Shown: positions 26,392 to 34,604 of the stretch, one piece after another
Layout of the letters: each line of letters begins with the position of its first letter
Numbering within the stretch: position 1 is the stretch's first letter
From: an uncultured Christensenellaceae bacterium
GTDB taxonomy: Bacteria; Bacillota; Clostridia; Christensenellales; UBA3700
DNA: 64,000 nucleotides
Direction of reading: 5' to 3'
Assembly (NCBI GenBank): GCA_944381325.1
Contig: CALWKS010000002.1
Span: 248,001-312,000, forward strand
The notes under the pieces: generated by a model
The model's database searches: none
What the model saw: the letters and a program-made list of their open reading frames with translations, nothing else
Told to the model about the DNA's origin: nothing
Made by a program: the position numbers and the translations under genes

Positions 26392-27099
26392 TCAAAAATT
26401 TTGTTTGTCAACGTCGCCGTTGTCGTCGCAAGGCGGTATGTTTTCAAGATTTTTGCTCATTTCAGCGCGTTTTTCAGCCTTACCCTTTTCAGGGAGCGGG
26501 CACATTTTCGCCCTACGTGCCGCTGGGATCAATATTTTGGTTATCGGCACGAACAGAAGCGGAAACACTATAAGATTGCACACTATCTGCACAGCGTAGA
26601 AAACTCCGCCTCTTAGGTAAATTATTGAAAATCTGTACCAGAAACGATCAAAAAAGCCGCTGAAAAGTCCCGTATCGACAAGAGACGTCTGCACTCCGAA
26701 AAGCGTAGTCATAACTGCCGCGACGAGGGTTATCAGCCATCTGTTCTTTATGCCGGATTTAGCAAGCAACATAAAGACAAGCGCGACACAAGGCCAGTGA
26801 ATGAAATAAGATATCACCCAAGGTCCGACTCCGAATATTGCCGTTTCTATAGCACAGAAAATAATCGCCGCCACAACTCCGCCTGCACCCAAACAATAGC
26901 CGTAAACAGCGCAAAGAAGGGTCACCCCTTCCACATTCGGAACGGCATTCAGTGCGAATTTAACCGCCTCGATAGTTGCGGCGGCAAGCGCTGTAAGCGC
27001 GATTTGTTTTGAAGCGAGTCTCCCCGCCTTTAAAAATCTTCTTCTTTCCACTTCTAAAGAACCGTTATGCGGAAATCCCGCATAACGGCTGTTTCTCAA
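26392..27099 (-). CDS. ECF transporter S-component, probably for cobalamin
   Basis: This 235-residue membrane protein has about six hydrophobic helices between residues 35 and 205 and a charged, Lys/Glu-rich cytoplasmic C-terminus. The layout is that of ECF-type vitamin-uptake S-components, with small-residue-rich helices such as YGYCLGAGGVVAA. It overlaps the DUF4430 lipoprotein gene by 4 nt; the apparent start is the TTG in TTGA. Both lie behind a cobalamin riboswitch, so cobalamin or a precursor is the likely substrate. The ATPase and T subunits of the ECF module are not in the window. A perfect 11-bp hairpin lies in the first codons (27062-27088). Confidence 0.75.
   Translation of the reverse strand: MRNSRYAGFPHNGSLEVERRRFLKAGRLASKQIALTALAAATIEAVKFALNAVPNVEGVTLLCAVYGYCLGAGGVVAAIIFCAIETAIFGVGPWVISYFIHWPCVALVFMLLAKSGIKNRWLITLVAAVMTTLFGVQTSLVDTGLFSGFFDRFWYRFSIIYLRGGVFYAVQIVCNLIVFPLLFVPITKILIPAARRAKMCPLPEKGKAEKRAEMSKNLENIPPCDDNGDVDKQNF
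27062..27088. repeat. perfect 11-bp inverted repeat in the ECF S gene start
   Basis: CCGTTATGCGG and CCGCATAACGG flank a 5-nt loop, in codons 4-13 of the ECF S gene as read from its TTG start. No T-run follows, so it is not a terminator. It could limit translation or reflect a small palindromic repeat. Confidence 0.7.
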
Positions 27100-27578
27100 T
27101 AACTGCCAACTCTTATGAGAATAATGCAGCCTTTTTCTACGCTCATCTGCGTAATGCCGAGACCTGAAGAGGTTATCTCTTTGTCGTCATACTCTATTGT
27201 TACGGCATACTGAGACACGTCAATATCCTTTTCTACCGTAGTGAACAGCTGAACGAATTCATTGGACTCGGTCGGCTGAACGCATCCGATAGAGAGCAAA
27301 TACTTGCCGTAAGAGCTGTCTTCCCAGCTGACGCTTACCCCGTGATTTCCTACAAGCTGCATTATTGCCGCTTCGCCCGTAAGGTCGCCTTCGAGAAGCG
27401 CAATGTCGATAGTATAAACCTCTGCCTCGCCTTCTTTGGGCATAAGCACTACCTTGAAAGTGCCTTCGTTGTTTTCAGGGGTATTGTCCTTCTCCTGAGT
27501 GCATGCCGCAAACGCAAATACGAGCGACATAACAAGAACCAAGGTAAGCAATACCGCCAAAATTCTCTTTTTGTTCAT
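27096..27578 (-). CDS. DUF4430-like lipoprotein, probable cobalamin binder
   Basis: This 160-residue exported protein has lipobox AFAAC (Cys26), a short Asp/Glu/Asn linker and one compact domain. The GEAAIMQLVG helix and the YGKYLLSIGC strand match the pattern of DUF4430, a fold related to the C-terminal domain of transcobalamin and intrinsic factor. The cobalamin riboswitch upstream and the overlapping ECF S-component fit a surface-bound cobalamin receptor that feeds the transporter. Function is inferred from the fold pattern and context. Confidence 0.72.
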   Translation of the reverse strand: MNKKRILAVLLTLVLVMSLVFAFAACTQEKDNTPENNEGTFKVVLMPKEGEAEVYTIDIALLEGDLTGEAAIMQLVGNHGVSVSWEDSSYGKYLLSIGCVQPTESNEFVQLFTTVEKDIDVSQYAVTIEYDDKEITSSGLGITQMSVEKGCIILIRVGSY

Positions 27579-27763
27579 AAATTCTCCTTTTCCGCTTATT
27601 GCGCTTTTACGCAGAGCGGCAAATTTTATTGCAGTTTAACTGTCTTTATTGACGCACTTCTTTCTCTTGCAAGCCCGTTTATGCAAGAATTTCAGCAAAA
27701 ACATAAGTTTACTTGTCCGTGTGTTTCAAAAGACGTATAAGCGAAAATCGGTAAAAAAACAAA

Positions 27764-27781
27764 AGCCGCTTTTAAAGGCGG
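27764..27781 (-). terminator. riboswitch-controlled terminator
   Basis: On the minus strand a GCCGC/GCGGC stem is followed by TTTTGTTTTTTT, about 80 nt after the cobalamin aptamer and 170 nt before the lipoprotein gene. This is the expected off-switch when cobalamin is bound. Confidence 0.7.
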
Positions 27782-27861
27782 CGGAAATACAAAGCAAAGC
27801 GCGGCGCGGTGAAAGCGCCTTGGCTGCCGTCGAATCTCCCTCCGAAATTCCGCTTTTCAAC

Positions 27862-28050
27862 TCTGTCGGCAGGTCTCCTGGCTTACGGCAAAATTCTGCG
27901 CCTTCCCGTTTTCAAGTGGCATAATGCAGAACCTTAGCGCCGCTAACAGTAGCGGGGGCTGTACGGGTCTTTCACCCGTTTCCCTTTTAATGCCCGCGAT
28001 GGGGCAACCTGACAGAGTAAGTTCCTCTGTGAGTATGTTTACGGATAACC
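27862..28050 (-). ncRNA. cobalamin riboswitch
   Basis: The minus strand carries the B12 box GCCAGGAGACCTGCC (27869-27883). Upstream of it lie the conserved core segments GACCCGTACAGCCCCCGC and the GCCACT element. All expected parts are present in order. It precedes the DUF4430 lipoprotein/ECF S operon and a terminator at 27764-27781, so high cobalamin should shut off uptake. Confidence 0.95.
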
Positions 28051-28060
28051 GTATATCCGC

Positions 28061-28089
28061 ATTATAGCAGAGCGCACTGTCTTTGACAA
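28061..28089 (-). promoter_or_regulatory. sigma-A promoter of the cobalamin uptake operon
   Basis: On the minus strand TTGTCA (28084-28089), 17 bp and TATAAT (28061-28066) lie just upstream of the riboswitch. Confidence 0.8.
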
Positions 28090-28096
28090 GCAAAAA

Positions 28097-28117
28097 GACG
28101 GGGCTTGAAGCTCCGCC
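28097..28117 (-). terminator. intrinsic terminator of gpmI
   Basis: GACGGGGC (28097-28104) pairs with GCTCCGCC (28110-28117), allowing G-U pairs, and T-runs lie on both sides. It separates gpmI from the riboswitch promoter. Confidence 0.75.
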
Positions 28118-28162
28118 TTTTTATCTGAATATATTGTCTTTTATTTATTGACTGTCTTGCCG

Positions 28163-29698
28163 TTATCTTACGATAAGCGATCTGCCCGTCATCTCCTTGG
28201 GGATCTCAACGCCCATAACGTCGAGCATCGTCGGAGCGATATCGCACAGCTTGCCGCCGTCTGCAAGAGCCTTTACGCCGTCCGCACCGATAACGAGGAA
28301 GGGTACGGGGTTGGTCGTATGCGCGGTGAACGGAGTGCCGTCTGCCTCGAACATATAATCCGCATTGCCGTGGTCTGCGGTAAGAAGTGCCTGACCTCCT
28401 ACTGAAAGTATCGCGTCGATGACCTTCTGAACGCATTCGTCAACAACCTTTACAGCCTTTTCTGCCGCCGCCATAACGCCTGTATGTCCTACCATGTCGC
28501 AGTTGGCGAAATTGAGGATCATAACTTCGTACTTGCCGCTCTTTATCTCCTCTACCGCTCTGTCGCAAACCTCGTATGCGCTCATTTCGGGCTTCATATC
28601 GAATGTAGCGATTTTGGGAGAATCGATAAGAATTCTGTCTTCGCCCGGGTTTGCCGCCTCAACGCCGCCGTTGAAGAAGAATGTTACGTGAGCATACTTC
28701 TGCGTTTCAGCTATTCTGAACTGCTTGATGCCCAGCTTTGAAAGATATTCGCCGAGAGTGTTGACGTAAACCTCGGGTCTGAAAGCAACGTCGAGATAGT
28801 CGTTGAACTTTACGTCGTACTGAGTGAAAGAAACGTAAACGGGAGCAAGGAAGCCCTTCTTTCTGGGGAAGGACGGGAAATCAGGCATAATGAAAGCTCT
28901 TGATATCTGTCTTGCTCTGTCAGGTCTGAAGTTGAAGAAGATAACGCTGTCGCCGTTGTCTACGGTTGCGACGGGCTTGCCGTTTTCTGTCAGCACAACG
29001 GGCACGACGAATTCATCGGTTACGCCGTTCTTGTAGCTGTTTTCCATAGCTTCGACGGGATCGGTTTCAAAAACGCCCTCGCCGTCAGCAAGCGCCGCAT
29101 AAGCCTTTTCAACTCTGTCCCAGATATTGTCTCTGTCCATAGCGTAAAATCTTCCGCTTATCGTAGCTATCTTGCCGAAGTTTTCTTTCTTCATGAAATC
29201 GACGAGCTCTTTTACAAAGCCTTCGCCGCTCTTGGGCGGAACGTCTCTGCCGTCCATAAAGCAGTGGACGTAGATCTGCTCAAGGCCGCGCTGCTTTGCC
29301 ATTTTAATGAGCGCGAAAAGATGATTGATGTTGCTGTGAACGCCGCCGTCAGAAAGAAGACCCATAACGTGCAGTTTCTTGCCGTTGTTCTTTGCGCTGT
29401 CCATAGCCTTGACGAGCGCGGGATTCTCAAAGAAATCGCCGTCCTCGATCGACTTGGTTATTCTGGTAAGTTCCTGATAAATGATTCTGCCTGCGCCGAT
29501 ATTCAGATGTCCGACTTCGCTGTTGCCCATCTGACCTTCGGGAAGACCGACGGCAAGACCGCTTGCGTTGAGCTGAGTAAAAGGATATTTCTTCTCGAGT
29601 GCAAGCACGTTGGGAGAAGTCTCAGTCGAAATAGCGTTGTTGGCTCCGAACTTGTTGATGCCGTAGCCGTCCATAATGATAAGACCGGTAAATTTCAT
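28163..29698 (-). CDS. gpmI: 2,3-bisphosphoglycerate-independent phosphoglycerate mutase
   Basis: This cytoplasmic glycolytic enzyme interconverts 3- and 2-phosphoglycerate using two Mn ions. The 511-residue product has the metal site IMDGYG near residues 8-13. The catalytic Ser lies in GQMGNSEVGHLN, the second metal motifs are NFANCDMVGHTG and LTADHGNAD, and the family-length insert domain is present. It is a single-gene unit with a promoter at 29745-29773. Confidence 0.97.
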   Translation of the reverse strand: MKFTGLIIMDGYGINKFGANNAISTETSPNVLALEKKYPFTQLNASGLAVGLPEGQMGNSEVGHLNIGAGRIIYQELTRITKSIEDGDFFENPALVKAMDSAKNNGKKLHVMGLLSDGGVHSNINHLFALIKMAKQRGLEQIYVHCFMDGRDVPPKSGEGFVKELVDFMKKENFGKIATISGRFYAMDRDNIWDRVEKAYAALADGEGVFETDPVEAMENSYKNGVTDEFVVPVVLTENGKPVATVDNGDSVIFFNFRPDRARQISRAFIMPDFPSFPRKKGFLAPVYVSFTQYDVKFNDYLDVAFRPEVYVNTLGEYLSKLGIKQFRIAETQKYAHVTFFFNGGVEAANPGEDRILIDSPKIATFDMKPEMSAYEVCDRAVEEIKSGKYEVMILNFANCDMVGHTGVMAAAEKAVKVVDECVQKVIDAILSVGGQALLTADHGNADYMFEADGTPFTAHTTNPVPFLVIGADGVKALADGGKLCDIAPTMLDVMGVEIPKEMTGRSLIVR

Positions 29699-29744
29699 AT
29701 CTATACCTCTTTTGCCTTTTAGGGCTGAAAATTTTTTCGCTGTA

Positions 29745-29773
29745 ATTGTATCACACGCAAATATTTAAGTCAA
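29745..29773 (-). promoter_or_regulatory. sigma-A promoter of gpmI
   Basis: On the minus strand TTGACT (29768-29773), 17 bp and TACAAT (29745-29750) precede gpmI by 47 bp. Confidence 0.8.
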
Positions 29774-29801
29774 CGTTTTGCGCGGGCAAGCGTGCGCGAT
29801 G

Positions 29802-32195
29802 CTATTTGTCGAAAACTCCTTCTCCCACACTCTCCACGGTCGACGGGATTTCGACTTCTCCCAATGCGTCGCAATACGCAAACGCGCGGCTGCCGATTGT
29901 TTTAAGTCCTTCGTTCAGCGTTGCATTTTCGAGCGCAGAGCAATATGCGAATGCGTTCTCTCCTATGCTTCTCAGCGAAGAGGGGCAACTTATATCCTTA
30001 AGCGCCGTGCAGACAGTAAACGCGCCCGTCATTATCTCCTCTACGCCCTCTTCAAGACAAACCGCCTTAAGCGATCTGCAATCGTAAAAAGCGTAATTAC
30101 CTACACGGGCAGCATAAATTTTTACTTCTTCCAGATATGAAGCGCCTGCAAATGCGTAACCGCCGATTTCTTCTACAGACTGTTCAACGGTAAAAGACGT
30201 CTGCTCTTTCCCTGCAGGATAAGCGATCAAAGTCGTTTTGTCTGAGTCGTAAACTATACCTTCTTCAGACTTATAAACCGCATTGCCTTCATCAACGTTG
30301 ACGGCGCTGAATGCGCTCTGAGAAAAAGCTCCGTCTCCGATCACGGAGACAGTGGACGGAATTGTCGTCTCGCCTTTAAATCCTGCGCCTGCAAAAGCTA
30401 AGATACCTATACTTTCCAGCGCGCCTTCTTCAAAAAGCAAAGAGGAAAAGTTCACCTTTTCACCCAGCGAGAACAGAAGATAATCGGGGACAGATACCGC
30501 TTCTTTGCCCACGACAAATTCAGAGCCTTCCGCACCTGCTCCCGCAAAAGCCGTACCGCTTATGCCCTGAGAAAGCGCGTTTGCCGCGCGGTATTCAACT
30601 CTTTCAAGAGTGGTGCAGCCGCTGAACGCGCCGCTTGCTATTATCTTTACCGAAGACGGCAAAACCAGCTCCTTTATTTCAGTTGAAGCGAAAGCGCGCG
30701 CGCCTATGCTTTCAAGCGCTCCGTCTGCGGCAAAGTTTATACTGCCGAGACAGATATTTCCCGCTCCGTTTCCGTCAAACAATCTCGCAGGGATTTCTTT
30801 CACGCTTTTTCCGACGTTGAGAACAAGCCCGTTCAAAGCGCCCGCATTGTCGAAAACAGCGTTGTCGGCGACAGGCGCCTGCATACTCAACGCGTCGAAT
30901 TTGACCTCAGTCGCCGCTACACACCCTGCAAAAACGCGGTTGCCTACTGTTTTTACTCCGTAAGGCAGGGGCAGAACTTTAAGAGAAGTACAATTTTCAA
31001 AAGCGCTTTCCCCTATCGTTTCCACGCTGTCAGGGAGAATGATCTCTTCCAGAAAAGCGCAACCGTAAAACGCTCTGTCTCCGATTTCTTCAAGCCCGTC
31101 AATCGCGGTGATCTTCGTAAATCCGTTGCCGCTGAACGCGCCGTCCGCAACTGACGTTATCCCTGCAGGCAGAGTAAGCTCCCCGCCGTCTTCGCCGAGG
31201 TAAAGAATAAGCTCTTTGCCCTCTTTATCGGTTACGAAAAGTCCTTGTGCGGAATAGGACGGATTTTCTTCGTCAAAAGCCACTCCTTCAAGTAGCGGTA
31301 AATATGAAAACGCGCTCCAGTCTATCTCTGTGCAGTACTTGCCGACCTTTACTTTTCTGACCTGAGGAATGCGTGAAAAAGCACTGTCCGTAATTCCGTT
31401 TATCTCAAAAAATCCCCACGCAGACGGCAGGACTATGTAATCCAGAGGATAATCGGGCGATACGTCCGACACGTAAAGCTTACCGTTTTTTATAAGCAAC
31501 GTCATGTAGCTCAGCGCAAAAACTCCCTTGTCCTCGTCGTCCGCCTCCTGCCAGCTGAGTTCCACGACCTCGTCTTTCTCCACTTTTGTATAATTGCCGT
31601 TTACGACAAGTTTATAAAGAACGTTTTCTTCAGCCCTGAAACTTTCAAGCGGCAAAACCGCATCCTTGCCCTCTTCGACTTTCTGAGTGCTTACAGTCTC
31701 TCCGTTCAACGTAAAAACCACGGTGTATGTCTTGATTTCAGGCTGCTCCGTTCCGCCGCCGTCAGGGGGATTGGTCTCCCCTCCGTCGCCGCCTTCTTCT
31801 CCTCCTTCACCGCCGTCGCCACCATCGGGAGGCTCGGGGATATCGATTTTATCCCACGCAGCATAAAGCGACGTGTCTGTCTTATTCTGATTCAAAATAA
31901 ATTCTTCGTATATAAAAGGAGTGTTGAACTGCTCGTCGTAAAACCAGCCAATAAAAGAATATCCCTCTTTCAAAGGGTCTTTGGGCATTGCGAACGTTCC
32001 GTCTTCAGTGCATATCGCTATTCCGTATAAAGAGCCGTCTGAAAAAAAGCTGATTTTAACCGACTCGCCTGTCGTCTGTTCACCGCCGCCATTATCGGGA
32101 ATGCCAGGTACAACGGCTTTTTCGCACGCAAAAAGACTCACAGCCAAAGCTGTGACGGCAAGAATTATAAATATTGTTTTGAACAATCTTCTCAT
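29802..32195 (-). CDS. BspA-like leucine-rich repeat surface lipoprotein
   Basis: This 797-residue lipoprotein has lipobox LFAC (Cys24). One InlB B-repeat/Listeria-Bacteroides domain (about 45-115, with EGYSFIGWFYD and TSLYAAWD) comes first. A Gly/Glu/Pro-rich hinge (about 118-155) follows. The rest is a long run of LRR_5/BspA-like repeats (about 250-797), each with the IPxxVxxIGxxAFxxCxxL pattern. These repeats form an extended ladder used for adhesion to host or microbial surfaces. The N-terminal lipid would anchor it to the membrane. The upstream gap of about 100 bp to the dus gene shows no clear promoter. Confidence 0.88.
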   Translation of the reverse strand: MRRLFKTIFIILAVTALAVSLFACEKAVVPGIPDNGGGEQTTGESVKISFFSDGSLYGIAICTEDGTFAMPKDPLKEGYSFIGWFYDEQFNTPFIYEEFILNQNKTDTSLYAAWDKIDIPEPPDGGDGGEGGEEGGDGGETNPPDGGGTEQPEIKTYTVVFTLNGETVSTQKVEEGKDAVLPLESFRAEENVLYKLVVNGNYTKVEKDEVVELSWQEADDEDKGVFALSYMTLLIKNGKLYVSDVSPDYPLDYIVLPSAWGFFEINGITDSAFSRIPQVRKVKVGKYCTEIDWSAFSYLPLLEGVAFDEENPSYSAQGLFVTDKEGKELILYLGEDGGELTLPAGITSVADGAFSGNGFTKITAIDGLEEIGDRAFYGCAFLEEIILPDSVETIGESAFENCTSLKVLPLPYGVKTVGNRVFAGCVAATEVKFDALSMQAPVADNAVFDNAGALNGLVLNVGKSVKEIPARLFDGNGAGNICLGSINFAADGALESIGARAFASTEIKELVLPSSVKIIASGAFSGCTTLERVEYRAANALSQGISGTAFAGAGAEGSEFVVGKEAVSVPDYLLFSLGEKVNFSSLLFEEGALESIGILAFAGAGFKGETTIPSTVSVIGDGAFSQSAFSAVNVDEGNAVYKSEEGIVYDSDKTTLIAYPAGKEQTSFTVEQSVEEIGGYAFAGASYLEEVKIYAARVGNYAFYDCRSLKAVCLEEGVEEIMTGAFTVCTALKDISCPSSLRSIGENAFAYCSALENATLNEGLKTIGSRAFAYCDALGEVEIPSTVESVGEGVFDK

Positions 32196-32296
32196 AGCCG
32201 TATCCTTTTTTGCGTAAAAATCATAACCTTTTTGCGCTTTTAAAGCGGTTATCTTTCTTTATATCGGCGCTGTTTATATCTGCAATGATATATACT

Positions 32297-33250
32297 TTAT
32301 CCGGATATTACGGGAGCGTCCAGAGTGTCGCTGTCGCTGACGGCACGGACAAGTTCTTCAAGACTCTTTGCGGCGAATACGTCCAGCTTAAGCTGCTTGC
32401 CTCCCCTCAGTCCCTTGCAATAGCAAGCCACGTGTTTTTTCATATTGTTTACGACGAATATCTCTGAATGGAACGCGGACATTATCTCGATATGCTTCAG
32501 TACGATATCTTTTCTCGTCTTATACGGAAAAGCCGTACCCGTTATCTGTGAAAAAATCTGAGGATTTCCGAGAGCGCCGCGCGCTATCATCACCCCTGCC
32601 GCAGAGGTATGCGCCTTTATCTTTTCGTAGTCTTCTTTTGAATTCACGTCTCCGTTGGCTATGACGGGGATCTGCACCGCACGCACGACTTCAGCTATAT
32701 AATCCCAGTCAGCCGTACCTTCGTAAAACTGTTCTCTCGTCCTGCCGTGCACGGTTATCGCCGCCGCGCCAGCATCCTGCATATAACGCGCAAAATCAAC
32801 ACCTGTACGAGAATTTTTGTCAAAGCCTATTCTGAACTTCACGGTAACGGGTTTGTCTGCGCGCCTTACCGTCCTGACTATCTCAGCCGCAAGCGAAGGG
32901 GTCTTCAGAAGAGCGCTTCCCTCTCCGTTGGAGACGATTTTCTTTACCGGGCAGCCCATATTTATGTCTATTATATCGAATTTGCTCAGCGCTTCGCTTT
33001 CTGCCGCCCTCGCCATGATCTCAGGATCAGAGCCGAAAATCTGCACCACGCGAACCTTTTCTTTGTCTGTCGTATGCAACAGATCTTCAGTATGCTCGTT
33101 GCCGTACATCAGCCCTTTTGCAGAAACCATCTCGGTATAAGTCAATCCTGCGCCCGCTTCTGCGCAAAGCGCTCTCAGACCTACGTCGCTGAATCCTGCT
33201 ATCGGAGCGAACACCGCGTCGCTTTTAAGCGTTATGCCGTCAATCTTCAT
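32297..33250 (-). CDS. dus: tRNA-dihydrouridine synthase
   Basis: This FMN-dependent cytoplasmic enzyme reduces uridine to dihydrouridine in the D-loop of tRNAs. I chose ATG 33250 (317 aa) after GGAGA; it overlaps the upstream mazG-type gene by 11 nt. Visible are APIAGFSDVGLR, INMGCPVKK with the catalytic Cys, the VKFRIG strand, HGRTREQFYEG and NGDVNS, all standard for the DusB-like group. It is the last gene of the spoVT-yabM-mazG-dus unit. Confidence 0.93.
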   Translation of the reverse strand: MKIDGITLKSDAVFAPIAGFSDVGLRALCAEAGAGLTYTEMVSAKGLMYGNEHTEDLLHTTDKEKVRVVQIFGSDPEIMARAAESEALSKFDIIDINMGCPVKKIVSNGEGSALLKTPSLAAEIVRTVRRADKPVTVKFRIGFDKNSRTGVDFARYMQDAGAAAITVHGRTREQFYEGTADWDYIAEVVRAVQIPVIANGDVNSKEDYEKIKAHTSAAGVMIARGALGNPQIFSQITGTAFPYKTRKDIVLKHIEIMSAFHSEIFVVNNMKKHVACYCKGLRGGKQLKLDVFAAKSLEELVRAVSDSDTLDAPVISG

Positions 33251-34604
33251 TCTTAGCCTGTCTCCAGAGTGCGTCCAGCTCTTCAGCGCCGTATTCATTC
33301 ATAGGTTTTTCGCAATGCGCCTCGACGTAAGCGAAACGCTTGCAGAATTTCTCCGTAGCCGCGACAAGCGCGACCTCGGGCTCGACCTTCAATGCGCGCA
33401 GAACGTTTACCGCCGCGAAGAGTACGTCTCCGCCCTCTTCCTCTCTGTTTTCTGCTTCCGCATTGAGAAATTCGTCTATCTCCTCTCTGAGTTTCTGAGC
33501 GGCACTCATCGCGCTGTCAAAGTCCATGCCTGCCTTTGCCGCAGTCTTCTGTATCTTGTAAGCTCTCATAAGCGCGGGCAGAGACTTGGACGTCTTGTCC
33601 ATTTTGTCGGTGAAAGAGGTATAATGTTTTTCTTTACCCTTTGCCCTGTCCCACGCGGCAAGACCTTCTTCAGCCGTACGCGCTACTACGTCTCCGAAAA
33701 CGTGCTCGTGCCTGCTTATCAGCTTTGAGCAGAGCGCGGTGGTAACGTCGCGCATATCGTATTCTCCTGAATCTTCACCTATAACGCCGTGGAAGACTGC
33801 CTGAAGAAGCACGTCGCCCGTCTCCTCAATCATATTGTCTATATCCTGATTGTTTATCGCGTCGACGAGTTCGTAAGCCTCTTCTATAAGATTTGAACGT
33901 ATGCTTTCGTGAGTCTGCGCTCTGTCCCAGGGACAGCCGTTTTCGCCGCGCAGTCTGTAAAGCAGTTCAACAACGTCTGTAAAACTGTAACGCTTCTTGC
34001 TTATAAAATCTCTTGGAGGACAATAGATCGTCGTGGAATAATCGAATTTTTTACCGAAGTCGCACTCTGCCGCCGTAGTTTCTCTGCCCGATACGTAAAC
34101 TATCTGATCGTCTCCGACGATGTCGCAGAGTATGAGTTTGACTTCCTGAGCTATGTACTTGTCGTCAACGTCCGTAATTACCAGCGGCAGAGAGCCGTCG
34201 TAATCGAAACTGCGGTTGTTTATCAGATCGTAAGCGCTGAGGAAAACCGCGCCCGTCGCAAAACCTGCGGCGCAGACAGCGCGCGATACAGAAGGATAGA
34301 TTTTTATGTCCGTACGCGAAGCAAGCAAAGCAACCGACTTGTCATCGTATCCGCTGCCGTTCACGCAATAAACCGTCTTGCCTTTCTGAGAAAGCAGTCT
34401 TTCGACTATCTTTTCGTCAAGGTCGTCGAAGTTGTCCGAGCTGTCGTAAATATCGTCCATTGTGCAGACTTCGCTCCCCTCGAAAAAAGAAAACGTATCA
34501 GTCTTACAAGTTTTTACGAAGACGTGTTTAGCTTTTTTTACCGCCTCAGCGCCTTCTAAAGTTATCTGTCCTTTTCTGCATCCCAGTCCGACTACTTCAA
34601 TCAT
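33240..34604 (-). CDS. YabN-like fusion: methylase-like domain plus MazG pyrophosphohydrolase
   Basis: This 454-residue cytoplasmic protein has an N-terminal domain (about 1-205) of tetrapyrrole-methylase fold, beginning IEVVGLGC. A MazG nucleotide pyrophosphohydrolase domain follows (about 210-330, NGCPWDRAQTHESI, EEAYELVDAI, EETGDVLLQ), with a second MazG-like region to the C-terminus. MazG removes pyrophosphate from NTPs, including aberrant ones. The fusion and its place after spoVT and yabM match Bacillus yabN. The methylase-like domain lacks an obvious partner pathway here, and its activity is unknown. Confidence 0.9.
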   Translation of the reverse strand: MIEVVGLGCRKGQITLEGAEAVKKAKHVFVKTCKTDTFSFFEGSEVCTMDDIYDSSDNFDDLDEKIVERLLSQKGKTVYCVNGSGYDDKSVALLASRTDIKIYPSVSRAVCAAGFATGAVFLSAYDLINNRSFDYDGSLPLVITDVDDKYIAQEVKLILCDIVGDDQIVYVSGRETTAAECDFGKKFDYSTTIYCPPRDFISKKRYSFTDVVELLYRLRGENGCPWDRAQTHESIRSNLIEEAYELVDAINNQDIDNMIEETGDVLLQAVFHGVIGEDSGEYDMRDVTTALCSKLISRHEHVFGDVVARTAEEGLAAWDRAKGKEKHYTSFTDKMDKTSKSLPALMRAYKIQKTAAKAGMDFDSAMSAAQKLREEIDEFLNAEAENREEEGGDVLFAAVNVLRALKVEPEVALVAATEKFCKRFAYVEAHCEKPMNEYGAEELDALWRQAKNED

